From assembly GCA_025934695.1 (NCBI GenBank), contig JAICWS010000001.1, forward strand, positions 1,083,301 through 1,147,300: a DNA stretch of 64,000 bases, in the 5' to 3' direction. The position numbers were made by a program, and so were the translations under genes. The notes beneath the pieces are model-generated. The model was not told where the DNA came from and ran no database searches. It worked only from the letters and a program-made list of their open reading frames with translations. Within the stretch, counting starts at the first letter, position 1. Each line of letters starts with the position of its first letter. Shown here one piece after another: positions 8,506-19,229 of the stretch. The stretch is from Alphaproteobacteria bacterium (GTDB lineage Bacteria > Pseudomonadota > Alphaproteobacteria > Micavibrionales > UBA2020).

Positions 8506-9369
8506 TTACGCCCGGGCGGGCGCGGTGTGCGGGGCCGGATGGGCCGGAGCGTGCGCAACGGTCTGCGGGCCGTGGTTGCCGGTGGCGGCGGTGCGCTGCC
8601 GTTCGAGCGCGTCGAACTGGTCGATCTTGGCGATCTCCGCTTTCGCCTCGAGGTGCCCGTGCTTCTCGGCGGCCTGCAGGTTTTCGCGGAACGCTTTGTT
8701 GAAGCCGGGGTCGCGCAGCGCGGTTTCGAGCGGCACTTCCTTGCCCTTCAGCTTGACGCTCTTGGGCAGGACGCCGTTGCTATGCAGCAAGGCCGTCTGT
8801 TCGGCCGCGATCTTCGCAGGGTCGTGCGAGAGGCTGGCCAGGAATTTGCTGCCCGCATGCTGGGCCTTTTGTTCGAGCGCGATCGCACCCTTGACGGCGG
8901 TGACGAGGGCGGCGTCATTGACCTTGATGCCGAAATGCTTGGCGACCTCGACCAGCGTCTGCCGGGCAACCGTGTCCACGACAAGACCGGCCCCGGGCGG
9001 AAGCGCCAGGTTCGTGCCTACGTCGATGATGCCGGCGACGGTCGCAACCGCGGCCCGTTCCAGGTCCTTCACTTCCTTCGCATGGTCGTTGCGGTCCCGG
9101 TACGCGTCGCGCAGGTAACCCGCAACTTCGATACCGTCATAGACGCCCGTGATCACGGCGCCCACCACCGGCAGCTTGTCGGCGAACTTGCCGACCGCTT
9201 TCGTAACCGGCTCGATGTCGCTCGTCAGGTCGGCGACGGCGTTCAACAATGTCTTGCTCTGGACCGCGCGCACCGCGCCGTTGATCGTGGCGGTTTTCCA
9301 GTCACCATTGCTGAGCGCATTCAGGATGCCGATTGCGGTGCCAGCGTCGCCTACGGATGGTGTGCCCAT
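8506..9369 (-). CDS. Hypothetical Gly/Ala-rich protein with hydrophobic centre, 287 aa
   Basis: I do not recognise it. Residues about 68-90 (PVVGAVITGVYDGIEVAGYL) and 107-140 (AAVATVAGIIDVGTN, PPGAGLVVDTVA) are hydrophobic and glycine-rich, as in membrane-inserting or helical-hairpin proteins, but there is no N-terminal signal. The C-terminal half is charged and helical and ends in a His/Pro/Ala-rich tail. The arrangement recalls some pore-forming or toxin-associated domains; that is only a resemblance. AAGGGG precedes the ATG at 9369. Confidence 0.65.
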   Translation of the reverse strand: MGTPSVGDAGTAIGILNALSNGDWKTATINGAVRAVQSKTLLNAVADLTSDIEPVTKAVGKFADKLPVVGAVITGVYDGIEVAGYLRDAYRDRNDHAKEVKDLERAAVATVAGIIDVGTNLALPPGAGLVVDTVARQTLVEVAKHFGIKVNDAALVTAVKGAIALEQKAQHAGSKFLASLSHDPAKIAAEQTALLHSNGVLPKSVKLKGKEVPLETALRDPGFNKAFRENLQAAEKHGHLEAKAEIAKIDQFDALERQRTAATGNHGPQTVAHAPAHPAPHTAPARA

Positions 9370-9663
9370 GTCTGTCGGACCCCTTGCAAAGATGCGCGAA
9401 CAGATAAAACCGAATATACATAATATATTACAGTGGACTGGTTAATTAATTATTAACATTCCGGTTATCATCGGGGCCGCCAAGGGCCAGCATCGCCAGC
9501 CCGAGCGTTTCAAAACGGGACGCAGCCGGTGCTTCATTCCCAATTTTGCACAATATCCGCGGACGGAATTTTGTCCAACATGTTCAAAACAAACGCTCTT
9601 CCAGTGGCACGGCATTTGAAGAACATTTTATGCATTCTGTAAATTCATAGTGGGGAGATTTCC
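9370..9663. other. Divergent intergenic region with a possible FIST promoter
   Basis: AT-rich next to the minus-strand gene. TTGAAG (9616-9621) and TAAATT (9640-9645), spaced 18 bp, could be the promoter of the FIST operon, leaving a very short leader. No other gene is seen. Confidence 0.4.
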
Positions 9664-10799
9664 ATGCGTGTCGAAACCGCCATTTCCAGCGAAACAGCAG
9701 CATCCCGCCCGCAAAAAATCCTGACGAACGCGGGCCTCGTTTTCTATTTCCTGTCGCCGGATTATCCCCGCAAGGACGCTTATCTGGGCGAGCTTCGCCA
9801 GGCCTACCCTTCGGCGCGCCTCATCGGCTGCACCACGGGTGGTGAAATCGCGGATGGCGGTGCGCTGGAAGGGTCAGCCGTGTCGGCAGCCGTCGCGCTG
9901 GAACGGTCGACGGCGCGCGTGACGGAAACCGCCGTCTCGGACCATGCCGACTCCTATGCAGCCGGGAAGCGCCTCGCGCTCGATCTCGCGGGCGACACCT
10001 TGAGCCTCATTTTCGTGCTTTCCGACGGGCTGAAGGTCAACGGCAGCGAACTCGTGCGCGGCATCACGGATCATGCAGGCAGGAATGTCATCGTCACCGG
10101 TGGCCTCGCGGGCGACGGCGCCAATTTCCGCCAGACCGGCGTCGGCGTCGACGCGCTTCCCGAGGCAGGAAAAATCGCCGCCGTGGGTTTTTACGGCGAG
10201 AGCTTCAAGGTCAGTTACGGCAGCATCGGCGGCTGGAAGAAATTCGGGCCCGAGCGCATCGTCACGCGCTCCAAGGGCAATATCCTCTACGAGCTCGACG
10301 GCAAGCCCGCGCTCGACCTGTACAAGTCTTACCTGGGCGACGAGGCGGCGAAGCTGCCGGGCAGCGGGTTGCTCTTCCCTTTGAGCATTCACCCCGCCGC
10401 CGACAGCACGCATGACATCGTGCGCACCATCGTCGGCATCGACGAGGCGGCGAAAAGCCTGATCTTCGCGGGCGATATTCCCCAAGGTTATGTCGCGCAG
10501 CTCATGCACGGGAACACCGAAAACCTGGTGCATGGCGCCGAATGCGCGGCCGCCAGCGCCATCCGCGACATCGGGAAAGTGGCGGCGCAGCAGTCGCTCG
10601 CCATCCTCGTCAGCTGCATCGGGCGCAACCTCCTGATGGGCCAGCGCGTGTCGAGCGAGGTGGAAACGGTGCAGCAGGCGCTCCCCGGCATGCCGCTCGT
10701 CGGCTTTTACTCCTACGGCGAGATCTGCCACCACCATTCCACGCGCAAATGCGCCCTGCACAACCAGACGATGACGATCACGCTCCTGTCGGAGGCCGC

Positions 10800-10803
<4 letters not shown>
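9664..10803 (+). CDS. FIST N and C domain sensory protein
   Basis: A 379-residue protein with the FIST_N domain (about 20-215; GCTTGGEI and VTGGLAGDGANF motifs) followed by FIST_C (about 220-355; ending PLVGFYSYGEICHH). FIST proteins are thought to bind small ligands such as amino acids and feed signal-transduction partners. It has no signal peptide, so it is cytoplasmic. GGGGAG precedes the ATG. The stop overlaps the start of the hybrid kinase at 10800 by 4 bp, making the kinase the likely partner, a recurrent arrangement in bacteria. Confidence 0.93.
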
Positions 10804-13004
<2,201 letters not shown>

Positions 13005-13021
13005 GACGGCGCGCATAAGAA

Positions 13022-13052
13022 AATCGCCCCCTTTGCCAGGCGCAGGGGGCGA
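13022..13052 (-). terminator. Intrinsic terminator between convergent genes
   Basis: Perfect 9-bp arms (TCGCCCCCT at 13024-13032, complement at 13044-13052). On the minus strand the hairpin is followed by TTTTCTTAT, so it terminates the 13068-14042 gene and may also stop the kinase transcript. Confidence 0.75.
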
Positions 13053-13067
13053 CTTCCCTGTCAGCGG

Positions 13068-14042
13068 TCAATGTTTCGTCGCGCCCTCCGGCAAGGTGTC
13101 GAGGATGGCGGTGAGGTCGGCGCGGGTCGGGCGGCCCTTGGCGCGCATGAAGCGCGGGTCGACCGAATTGTCCCAGCGCGAGCGCTTCTGTTCGTGCGCG
13201 ACCTCCGGCTTGTTGTCACCCAGCGCGCCGATGATGCGCTTCCAGAAGGGTTTCTTCTTCTGCTGCGCGGGCTGGCCCGGGTCGTTCGCCGGTTTCTCCT
13301 GCTTCGGCTTGTCCTTCTTCTTCCACTTATCCGTCAAAGGCTCGGTCGGGATGGACGAGGTGCAGGATGAGATGATCGGCGTGGGATCGGGCGTATGCGA
13401 GGGCGTCGGCGTGTGCGAGGGCGCATGGTGCCCGCCGCCACTGTCGTGGTGGCTGGAGCCCGAGCAGCTGTGATGCGACGAGCAGCTGGAATGGCTGCTG
13501 CAACTTGAATGCCCGCCGCAGGACGAATGACCGCCGCAGCTGCTGCCGCCGCATCCGCCACCCCCGCAATGCGACGCCTCGACGGGATCAAGCCCCGCGA
13601 CCTCGCGGAACCGCGCGCGCGTCTTCGCGAACTGCGCGGTCGCAAGCGCCGCATTTTCCGTGCCGAGCATGCCGAGGTAGGGGTAATGATGCAGGTAGAA
13701 ACCGAAGATCTCCTGGCAGTCGATCATGTACTTCTGCGTGTCCAGGATGTGGCTGTGCCACATGTCGTCGATGTCGGTGGTGGGGACATGCTCTTCCTTG
13801 GGATAGAGCGCGAAGAGCATCAGGTAAGCCTTGTAGTATCGTTCGACCGAGTCCGCCTTGGCGAGCGGCCAGCCTTTTTCTTTCACCAGCTTGAACTTGA
13901 TCGGCTCGAGATCGAGGGCCTTTATTTTCGCCAGCGCCGGATGGTCATCGGGAGCGCGGATGGCCTGTTCAATGCCGTTTTTGTGGAGGTTCTTGGGGGT
14001 GTTGACGTCGGTGCCGTGGCGTAACATCTCCTGTAGATGCAT
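13068..14042 (-). CDS. GRDP-like (DUF1399-type) protein with Cys/His/Ser/Gly-rich tract
   Basis: Residues about 40-130 resemble the glycine-rich-domain-protein-like region: FKLVKEKGWPLAKADSVERY, then YPKEEHVPTTDIDDMWHSHIL and LHHYPYLGM. Residues about 155-195 are a low-complexity run of Gly, Cys, His and Ser with nine or more cysteines spaced three to four residues apart, which could bind metal. A Pro/Thr-rich stretch and a basic C-terminus follow. There is no signal peptide. Such tails occur in several bacterial GRDP-like proteins of unknown role. Confidence 0.75.
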   Translation of the reverse strand: MHLQEMLRHGTDVNTPKNLHKNGIEQAIRAPDDHPALAKIKALDLEPIKFKLVKEKGWPLAKADSVERYYKAYLMLFALYPKEEHVPTTDIDDMWHSHILDTQKYMIDCQEIFGFYLHHYPYLGMLGTENAALATAQFAKTRARFREVAGLDPVEASHCGGGGCGGSSCGGHSSCGGHSSCSSHSSCSSHHSCSGSSHHDSGGGHHAPSHTPTPSHTPDPTPIISSCTSSIPTEPLTDKWKKKDKPKQEKPANDPGQPAQQKKKPFWKRIIGALGDNKPEVAHEQKRSRWDNSVDPRFMRAKGRPTRADLTAILDTLPEGATKH

Positions 14043-14218
14043 GCAGTCTTTCCTTTCACTTTCTTTCTGTTGCGTTGCACCGACTCTGGGACCAATTCCT
14101 ACTTGTCAAATAGGATTATGGCAAGAACGGAAAGCCCAAGTAATTCATAGTGATATAGTATGGTTTGAATGAGTACAATTACAGGTTGTAAATAAAAAAC
14201 AGAGAATCAGCCTTCCTG

Positions 14219-14313
14219 TTGTCATCCCGAGGCGAAGCCGGGGGATCTTTTCAATACAGCTCGACCGGATATCATCACCTTGGGAAGATCCCCCGGCTTC
14301 GCCTCGGATGACA
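14219..14313. repeat. Long inverted-repeat element
   Basis: Ends TTGTCATCC and GGATGACAA are inverted copies, and the arms (CGAAGCCGGGGGATC and its complement) pair over about 30 bp around a 38-bp centre. It resembles the dispersed REP/MITE-like elements elsewhere in the window but differs in sequence. Confidence 0.65.
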
Positions 14314-14422
14314 ATGATTTTCGATGAAAGTGGAAATCGCCCCTACCGGCGGGCTGTCGTTCCCGGGAATGCGGGGTGCTCTCTCTTATAGTATAAACGA
14401 TATCAGTCATTTAAAGCTTTTA

Positions 14423-14451
14423 TTGACTTTCAGGAGCGCCCCCAGTATTAT
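14423..14451 (+). promoter_or_regulatory. Sigma-70-type promoter of the metalloprotease gene
   Basis: TTGACT (14423-14428), 17 bp, TATTAT (14446-14451), about 35 nt upstream of the ATG at 14486. Confidence 0.65.
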
Positions 14452-14485
14452 CCATAATACTTAACCCAGCGGGATACCGGCAAGA

Positions 14486-15541
14486 ATGAAGCAGACAGTG
14501 CAAAAACCCCGGAAATCACTATCGTCCGCCTTTGGGGCGGGCAATGACAATAAAACGCTTATGGCGGGTGGGCACACGCGCGTGACCTTTGCTTCGAAGC
14601 AAAAGGGCAGCGAGCTGATTACTGACAATGACGATTACCTGTCGCGCATCAGCACCTTCGACCGCAATTCGAAAACGCAGAGGAACGGCGACGTTTCGCA
14701 GGCCGATCTGGTGCGGTTCTTTGGCGCCAACACGATGGAATGGACGGAAAAAGAAAAGCGGAAAATCACCATCGGCATAAACCTTTTCAGGGATATGGCC
14801 GCACAGTTCAATTTGCCCCTTCCGGACGAGGTATTTTTTGTCAAAACCACCGGCAGGGAAGAAGGCGGCGCCGCCTATACGCGCGCGAACGCGATATTCT
14901 TCCCGGAACACTTTATCGCGGTCCCGCAGGAGAGGCTGAATTTTGTCGTCGCCCACGAGTTCTTCCATGTGCTGAGCCGGACAAATCCGGAGCTGCGGGA
15001 CAAACTCTACGAGGTCATCGGCTTCAAAAACAGCGGCGAGGTCGAGCTTCCGCCGTTCCTGAAAGAGCATAAAATTTCAAATCCCGACGCGCCTGTCCAC
15101 CAGCATGTGATAGAGCTGCAGTTGAACGGCAAAGCCCATTGGGGTGTGCCCCTCATTTACTCGGAAAGAGATTTCGACGCGGACGAGGGAAAAACTTTCT
15201 TCCAATACCTTGTCCACAAGCTGCTGGTTGTCGAAAAAGACGGCAGGCCTTTTGACGAGATCAGGAAATCTTTCGGCAGCGATGACGCACGCCTTTGCTT
15301 CCCGAACGAAGTCGACGGGTATTTCGAGCAGGTGGGAAAGAACACCGGTTATATGATCCACCCCGAGGAGATACTTGCCGAAAACTTCGTGCATATGCTC
15401 ATGAAAACCCCGAACCTGCCCAATCCGGAAATCACGGCGAAGATGTCGAGCGTTCTGAAGGATAACGACGCCGCGCCGCTGGCGCGGAATCCCGGAAGCG
15501 GCCGGGGCAGAAAGCGTAATCAGGCCCCAGGCTCAATTTAA
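14486..15541 (+). CDS. Predicted zinc metalloprotease (HExxH), cytoplasmic
   Basis: A 351-residue protein with HEFFH (residues about 157-161) inside VVAHEFFHVLSR, the zincin active-site helix. The likely third ligand is the Glu of HPEEILAENFVHML (about residue 298), giving a gluzincin-like arrangement. No signal peptide is present and the N-terminus is basic and Ser/Lys-rich, so it acts inside the cell or is exported by a route other than Sec. I cannot place it in a named family. Promoter at 14423; the basic C-terminal tail is probably disordered. Confidence 0.75.
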   Translation: MKQTVQKPRKSLSSAFGAGNDNKTLMAGGHTRVTFASKQKGSELITDNDDYLSRISTFDRNSKTQRNGDVSQADLVRFFGANTMEWTEKEKRKITIGINLFRDMAAQFNLPLPDEVFFVKTTGREEGGAAYTRANAIFFPEHFIAVPQERLNFVVAHEFFHVLSRTNPELRDKLYEVIGFKNSGEVELPPFLKEHKISNPDAPVHQHVIELQLNGKAHWGVPLIYSERDFDADEGKTFFQYLVHKLLVVEKDGRPFDEIRKSFGSDDARLCFPNEVDGYFEQVGKNTGYMIHPEEILAENFVHMLMKTPNLPNPEITAKMSSVLKDNDAAPLARNPGSGRGRKRNQAPGSI

Positions 15542-15613
15542 TTAAAAATAGACCGCTGCCTTAATGACAAGCCTTCGTGGAAAATCCGCGGCGATCATGC
15601 TACCCTGCTCTCC

Positions 15614-16414
15614 ATGAAAATCATCAGCTTCAGCGACATCCATCTCGAGTTCGAGAAAGACCTTGCGGCGCCGAAAAATTCGGCCGCCGACCTCATGATC
15701 CTCTCGGGCGATATCCTCAATCTCGACAAGCCGCACCTGCTGGAGCGGTTCCTGGCGGGCTGGGAAAAACCCGTCGTCTATGTCCCCGGCAACCATGAAT
15801 ATTACACAAGGCGTCCGATCGATGAAGAAAACGCGATCTTCGAGGCCTGGGCGAAGCAGCGCTTGCCGAACCTCGTGTTCCTGCGCGACGCGCCCTACAC
15901 GCTGAACGGCGTCAATTTCTTCGGCGGCACCATGTGGACGGATTTCGGCGGCGGCGGCGGGAATGAGGCCGCGATGGCCGAAGCCGTCAAATGCATGACG
16001 GATTACGAGCTGATTTATACCGCGCCCGGCAAGATCATCGAGCCGCGCGAAACCATCGCCTTTCACGACACGTTCAAGCGAAAACTGATCGCCTGGCTGG
16101 AAACGCCCGTGAAGGGCCCGCGCGTCGTCATCACGCACCATGCGCCGGCCCTGTGCCCCAACTCGCAGTACGACGGCAGCCCGCTGATCCCGGCCTTCAA
16201 TTCGCTCGACATGGTGGAGATCATCGAAAAATACCAGCCCGATTTCTGGTTCTATGGCCACACCCACGAATGCGACCGCCAGAAAATCGGCCGTACGCAG
16301 CTCTGGTCGAACCAGCTCGGCTATATCCGCGGCGATAAATACGAATGCCAGTCCGCCTTCGACCCTGAAGGCGCACCGGTCGAGGTGGGCGCGACGGTGG
16401 AATCGCTCACCTAA
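15614..16414 (+). CDS. Metallophosphoesterase (calcineurin-like)
   Basis: A 266-residue enzyme with all five family motifs in order: FSDIHLEFE, LSGDIL, GNHEYY, ITHHAP and YGHTHE, which bind two metal ions and hydrolyse phosphoesters. It has no signal peptide. Substrate cannot be predicted. The ATG at 15614 lies seven bases after a TACCCT hexamer that has TGGAAA 17 bp further upstream, so the mRNA may be nearly leaderless. It is preceded by the protease gene on the same strand and followed by several palindromic repeats. Confidence 0.9.
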   Translation: MKIISFSDIHLEFEKDLAAPKNSAADLMILSGDILNLDKPHLLERFLAGWEKPVVYVPGNHEYYTRRPIDEENAIFEAWAKQRLPNLVFLRDAPYTLNGVNFFGGTMWTDFGGGGGNEAAMAEAVKCMTDYELIYTAPGKIIEPRETIAFHDTFKRKLIAWLETPVKGPRVVITHHAPALCPNSQYDGSPLIPAFNSLDMVEIIEKYQPDFWFYGHTHECDRQKIGRTQLWSNQLGYIRGDKYECQSAFDPEGAPVEVGATVESLT

Positions 16415-16436
16415 GCCAGGCGAAGAACGTTCCCCT

Positions 16437-16557
16437 GAGTGCCACCCCGGCGAAGGCCGGGGTCCACGGACCTGGAAGACCGTGAAGAACAGGCGGCCGC
16501 AGGTTACGAAAGCGGTTGCATAGTCCGTGGACCCCGGCCTTCGCCGGGGTTGCACTC
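16437..16557. repeat. Long inverted-repeat element (REP/MITE-like)
   Basis: Ends GAGTGCCACCCCGGCGAAGG and its near-perfect inverted copy enclose about 60 bp. The core CCGGGGTCCACGGAC pairs with GTCCGTGGACCCCGG. It is related in plan to the units at 25813. Confidence 0.7.
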
Positions 16558-16585
16558 CTTTGTTGGACCGTACCTTAAACTTTTT

Positions 16586-16673
16586 TTGTCATTCCGAGGG
16601 AGCGTCGGCGACCGAGGAATCTTTCCCGATTGCGGCGCGTGGAAAAAATCCTCGCTGACGCTCGCGATGACAA
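16586..16673. repeat. Inverted-repeat element
   Basis: Begins TTGTCATTCCGAGG and ends GCGATGACAA, with GGAGCGTCGG and complementary sequence inside. A different sequence class from its neighbours but the same inverted terminal plan. Confidence 0.5.
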
Positions 16674-16682
16674 TTGCAGTCC

Positions 16683-16851
16683 CCTCTCCCCCGTCCGCGA
16701 AGCGGATGGCGGGAGAGGGTTAGGGTGAGGGGGCGGCGCAAACAATAACAGCGATTGTTTTCTTTGCACGTCCCCCTCACCTTCCCACTTCGTGGGCCCC
16801 TTCCTCTCCCGCCATGCGGCTGCGCCGCACGGGGGAGAGGGAAAGATCGCG
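16683..16851. repeat. Composite inverted-repeat element
   Basis: Begins CCTCTCCCCCGTCCGCG and ends with an imperfect inverted copy (GCACGGGGGAGAGG); TGAGGGGG and CCCCCTCA lie inside. Repeats of this composition are common between genes in many proteobacteria. Confidence 0.5.
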
Positions 16852-16911
16852 CGATTTCCCTTTCCCCTCAAAACCCGGTACACTTGTCCTGAACCTTGGG
16901 GGAGGAGATCA

Positions 16912-17295
16912 ATGCCACGCAACGCACCGTCGCAGCCTGTCAAAGTCAAAAGCGAAAAAGGCTTTCCCGTCGTCGCGGGATTTTTGAGCGCGCTCATCCT
17001 GTTTGGGTATTGCGTGGCCGGCATCCTCGGCAAAGGCATCCTCTGGCCGCTGAAGTATCCCGAGAAGGGCATGCTCGCCCTGCCCGCCGCGATCGTCCTG
17101 ATGATCGGCGCGGCGCTCGTCTTCATTCACGGTTTTTATTTCCTGTTCGTCCTGCCGCCCAGCGCGGGGCCGGAACGTCCGCGCACTTTCTTTCGCGCCA
17201 TCAACTGGCTGGGCATGCTGATGGTCATCGGCGCAGGCTTCATCCCCGATCATGTGCTCGCGCAGCTGCAGGCCTATGCCGCCAGAACTCACTGA
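16912..17295 (+). CDS. Small membrane protein, 127 aa
   Basis: I do not recognise it. Three hydrophobic segments (about residues 18-40, 53-80 and 92-115; FLSALILFGYCVAGI, AAIVLMIGAALVFIHGFYFL, WLGMLMVIGAGFI) make it an inner-membrane protein. GGAGGAG precedes the ATG at 16912; the frame further upstream lies in the repeat. It stands alone, with possible TACACT -10 at about 16879. Confidence 0.7.
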   Translation: MPRNAPSQPVKVKSEKGFPVVAGFLSALILFGYCVAGILGKGILWPLKYPEKGMLALPAAIVLMIGAALVFIHGFYFLFVLPPSAGPERPRTFFRAINWLGMLMVIGAGFIPDHVLAQLQAYAARTH

Positions 17296-17446
17296 CGCGC
17301 ACGCCGTAAAAATTACACGACTGTTACAAAATTCCCGTTTTTGAACGCTTCCATAAATTGGTGTTTTTGCGTTAAACAATCCTCTTTTCCGCGACGGAAA
17401 AATCCGCGCGGCAAAGACGAAACGATAAAAAATAGAAGGTGTGTAA

Positions 17447-17635
17447 ATGAGACGGCAGGTACCCCGCGAGGGGATCGACGCGCTGGCTGAACGGCTGCGT
17501 CGCGGGGAAAAATTGCAGGTGGACGAACTTCTGGCATTGATGGACGCGCTGATCACCGAACGCAAAGGGCTCCCGCGCCCGGTCGCGGAGGTCACGACGC
17601 CTTCAGTGCATCCAAAAAATTCGCCGATCGGCTGA
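17447..17635 (+). CDS. Small protein, 62 aa, paralogue of the 18768 product
   Basis: Residues 8-42 (ALAERLRRGEKLQVDELLALM) share spacing with the 47-residue protein at 18768 (IEEKLSHGRKLTRTELALFM). It is helical and charged, without signal peptide. GAAGG precedes the ATG. Its 3' end overlaps the convergent gene at 17592 by 44 bp, so one of the two ends may be read antisense to the other. Function unknown; the short helical form would suit a small regulator or a partner of the neighbouring protein. Confidence 0.6.
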   Translation: MRRQVPREGIDALAERLRRGEKLQVDELLALMDALITERKGLPRPVAEVTTPSVHPKNSPIG

Positions 17636-17888
17636 GCACCGCCGCCAGGTCGGACTGTGGATATTCCGTCAGGAACTGGCAGGCCGTCAGGTGCAGTTCG
17701 TCGAAGCCGCCCGCCGCGGCGCGTGCCAGCGACGGCACGGTCACCGGTAATGGGCGCGGCGCGCCCAAAGCCTGCCATTCCTCGCCTTGACGGGCGATGA
17801 GCTGGCATGTCGCGTCATTGACGCGGATGCCCAGGATGTTCAGACGGTAATCGATGAAACCTTCAGCAACGTTGACGAACCTGCCCAT
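17592..17888 (-). CDS. Hypothetical protein, paralogue of the 18224 product
   Basis: About 98 residues. It aligns over nearly its full length with the protein at 18224: LNILGIRV, QALGAPRPLPV, ELHLTACQFLTEYPQSDLAAVL here; LNLLGIRV, RPLGPPRPLPL, ELCMTALQFQKECPHSDLADIL there. No known domain is recognised. The ATG at 17888 has a GAGGGG site; an upstream TTG at 17915 is an alternative. Each paralogue sits next to one of the two small helical genes, so the pair looks duplicated as a unit. Confidence 0.65.
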   Translation of the reverse strand: MGRFVNVAEGFIDYRLNILGIRVNDATCQLIARQGEEWQALGAPRPLPVTVPSLARAAAGGFDELHLTACQFLTEYPQSDLAAVLSRSANFLDALKAS

Positions 17889-18223
17889 GCGCCCCTCGAC
17901 GCCCCGGCGCGACAAGGGAGGGAACAGCGCCGGAACAGTTGGAGAAAAACGACTCCCTTACCGTCCTCGCGGAAGCCTGCAGTCTTTCAAGCGTCCCGCG
18001 AAAACCTTCTGCCGTAGAGGCAGCGTCCTTGTTCCGTATGTTCAGTATTGTCCACATGAAGGCGGGTTTATGCGCCCGCCGATTCGCCCCAACTCTTCTG
18101 TCATCATGCTAACACAGCAAGCTTAACAATTGTTGAATGGCCGTACAATTAAAAATTGTATGCGACCTCATTGCGACCATGTTATTTGGCGCCCGGCTTT
18201 GTCATTTGGAATGCGTGGAAATT

Positions 18224-18571
18224 TTACGCGATGGGCACGGGCAGGCCGTAGCCGGCGAGCGCCTCGGCGAAAGTCTTGCGCTGGCACAGGATGTCGGCGA
18301 GGTCGGAATGGGGGCATTCCTTCTGGAACTGCAGCGCTGTCATGCATAATTCATCGCTATCGAGTTCGGCCGGGCTGCGCGGGATGCGCAAGGGCAGCGG
18401 ACGCGGCGGGCCCAAAGGGCGCCATTCCCAGCCGCTTTTGGCAATCAGGACGCAGGCGTCTTCCCAGACTCGGATGCCCAGGAGGTTGAGCGTGAAATCG
18501 ATCGAAGGCTGACTGGTTCCTGAAATGCGCGCGACAGGCAAAGGCTGTATCCCCCGAAATAAGTACCCCAA
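18224..18571 (-). CDS. Hypothetical protein, paralogue of the 17592 product
   Basis: 115 residues from a TTG at 18571, or shorter if a later start is used. Shares the LNxLGIRV, RPLPx and SDLAxxL motifs with the 17592 product. It is soluble and mixed alpha/beta. It is transcribed divergently from the small gene at 18768, and the shared 196-bp region contains a promoter and a palindrome. No function can be given. Confidence 0.65.
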   Translation of the reverse strand: MGYLFRGIQPLPVARISGTSQPSIDFTLNLLGIRVWEDACVLIAKSGWEWRPLGPPRPLPLRIPRSPAELDSDELCMTALQFQKECPHSDLADILCQRKTFAEALAGYGLPVPIA

Positions 18572-18664
18572 ATGAATGAGGCCGTCTCGCTCTCAACAAA
18601 CGACCGCCGCGGGCAGTTCCCCACGCGAATGAAATTTTGCGCAGTGAATTTTTTTCATTAACGC

Positions 18665-18693
18665 TTGACTGGAATCGGGCTGCTTCATACAAG
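18665..18693 (+). promoter_or_regulatory. Sigma-70-type promoter of the 47-residue gene
   Basis: TTGACT (18665-18670), 17 bp, TACAAG (18688-18693), pointing at the small gene at 18768. Confidence 0.55.
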
Positions 18694-18713
18694 CTTTCAC
18701 CATTGTAGGAAAG

Positions 18714-18731
18714 CTCAAAAATTATTTTGAG
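18714..18731. promoter_or_regulatory. Palindrome, candidate operator
   Basis: CTCAAAA and TTTTGAG flank ATTA, a perfect 7-bp inverted repeat about 20 bp downstream of the -10 element and before the small gene. Position and symmetry fit a repressor site. Confidence 0.5.
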
Positions 18732-18767
18732 TGGTGTGTTTATATTTCAAACCAATGGAGCTCAAAA

Positions 18768-18911
18768 ATGCCCAAACCCCTGACTGATCGCACCCTGATC
18801 GAGGAAAAGCTGAGCCATGGCCGCAAGCTGACCCGAACCGAACTGGCCCTCTTCATGCTGCAATCCAAAAAGAAGCGCCAGGAACGCGCGGATGTGCGCA
18901 AGCAGGGCTGA
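18768..18911 (+). CDS. Small protein, 47 aa
   Basis: Begins MPKPLTDRTLIEEKLS and is helical and strongly basic. GGAG lies seven bases before the ATG, and a promoter and palindrome precede it. It resembles the product at 17447 (KL-x-x-x-EL spacing). Together with the paralogous larger genes this makes two copies of a small-gene/large-gene pair in different orientations. The role is unknown. Confidence 0.65.
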   Translation: MPKPLTDRTLIEEKLSHGRKLTRTELALFMLQSKKKRQERADVRKQG

Positions 18912-18963
18912 ACCTGCTTGGATGGGGTATTGACTAAGATGCTATTTTAATTAATGAATTTAT

Positions 18964-19110
18964 TTAACATAATTGTTGATCCCCGCGTCCCGAATCTGAT
19001 ATAAAGTAAGACAAGCCAAAGCACCACGGCAGGGCGGTTTAGCGTTTCTCGTCTGCCGGTATAGCGCAGCTAAAACAGCCCCGACGTTTTTTTCGAGGTT
19101 GTATCGCATG
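18964..19110 (+). ncRNA. Candidate structured leader RNA, copy 2, with promoter
   Basis: The reverse complement of the 2160-2290 element at about 85% over the 70-bp core. It begins with TTAACATAAT, matching the TTGACATAAT -35 of copy 1, but about 12 extra bases separate it from TGATAT; TTGTTG (18973) with an 18-bp spacer could serve instead. The CGGCAG/CTGCCG and GTTTAGC/GCTAAAAC arms are kept and the downstream hairpin is re-paired with different bases. It precedes the LRR operon at 19230 by about 120 nt. Confidence 0.45.
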
Positions 19111-19229
19111 TGCCGGCTTGTCGCCACGACATCATCGCGCGTTTTCTCGGGGCTGGAAGCCTGCTTTCCCGCACGCGCTCTCGTTGACCTGGACGCCTCG
19201 CATAGCCTCACGCTCAGCCGGGGGTCGCC

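Larger units (their letters stand above)
14043..14485. other. Intergenic region with palindromic element and promoter
   Basis: Contains the inverted-repeat element at 14219-14313 and the promoter at 14423-14451. The part next to 14042 is AT-rich and may hold the promoter of that gene. No further gene is supported. Confidence 0.5.

Noticed and set aside
8506-9369. Pore-forming toxin
   Set aside because: The glycine-rich hydrophobic centre suggests it, but no recognisable colicin or toxin domain and no immunity gene are seen.
13068-14042. Plus-strand genes covering the Cys-rich region
   Set aside because: Long open frames on the other strand arise from the GC-rich repeats; the minus-strand product has domain similarity, a ribosome site and a terminator.
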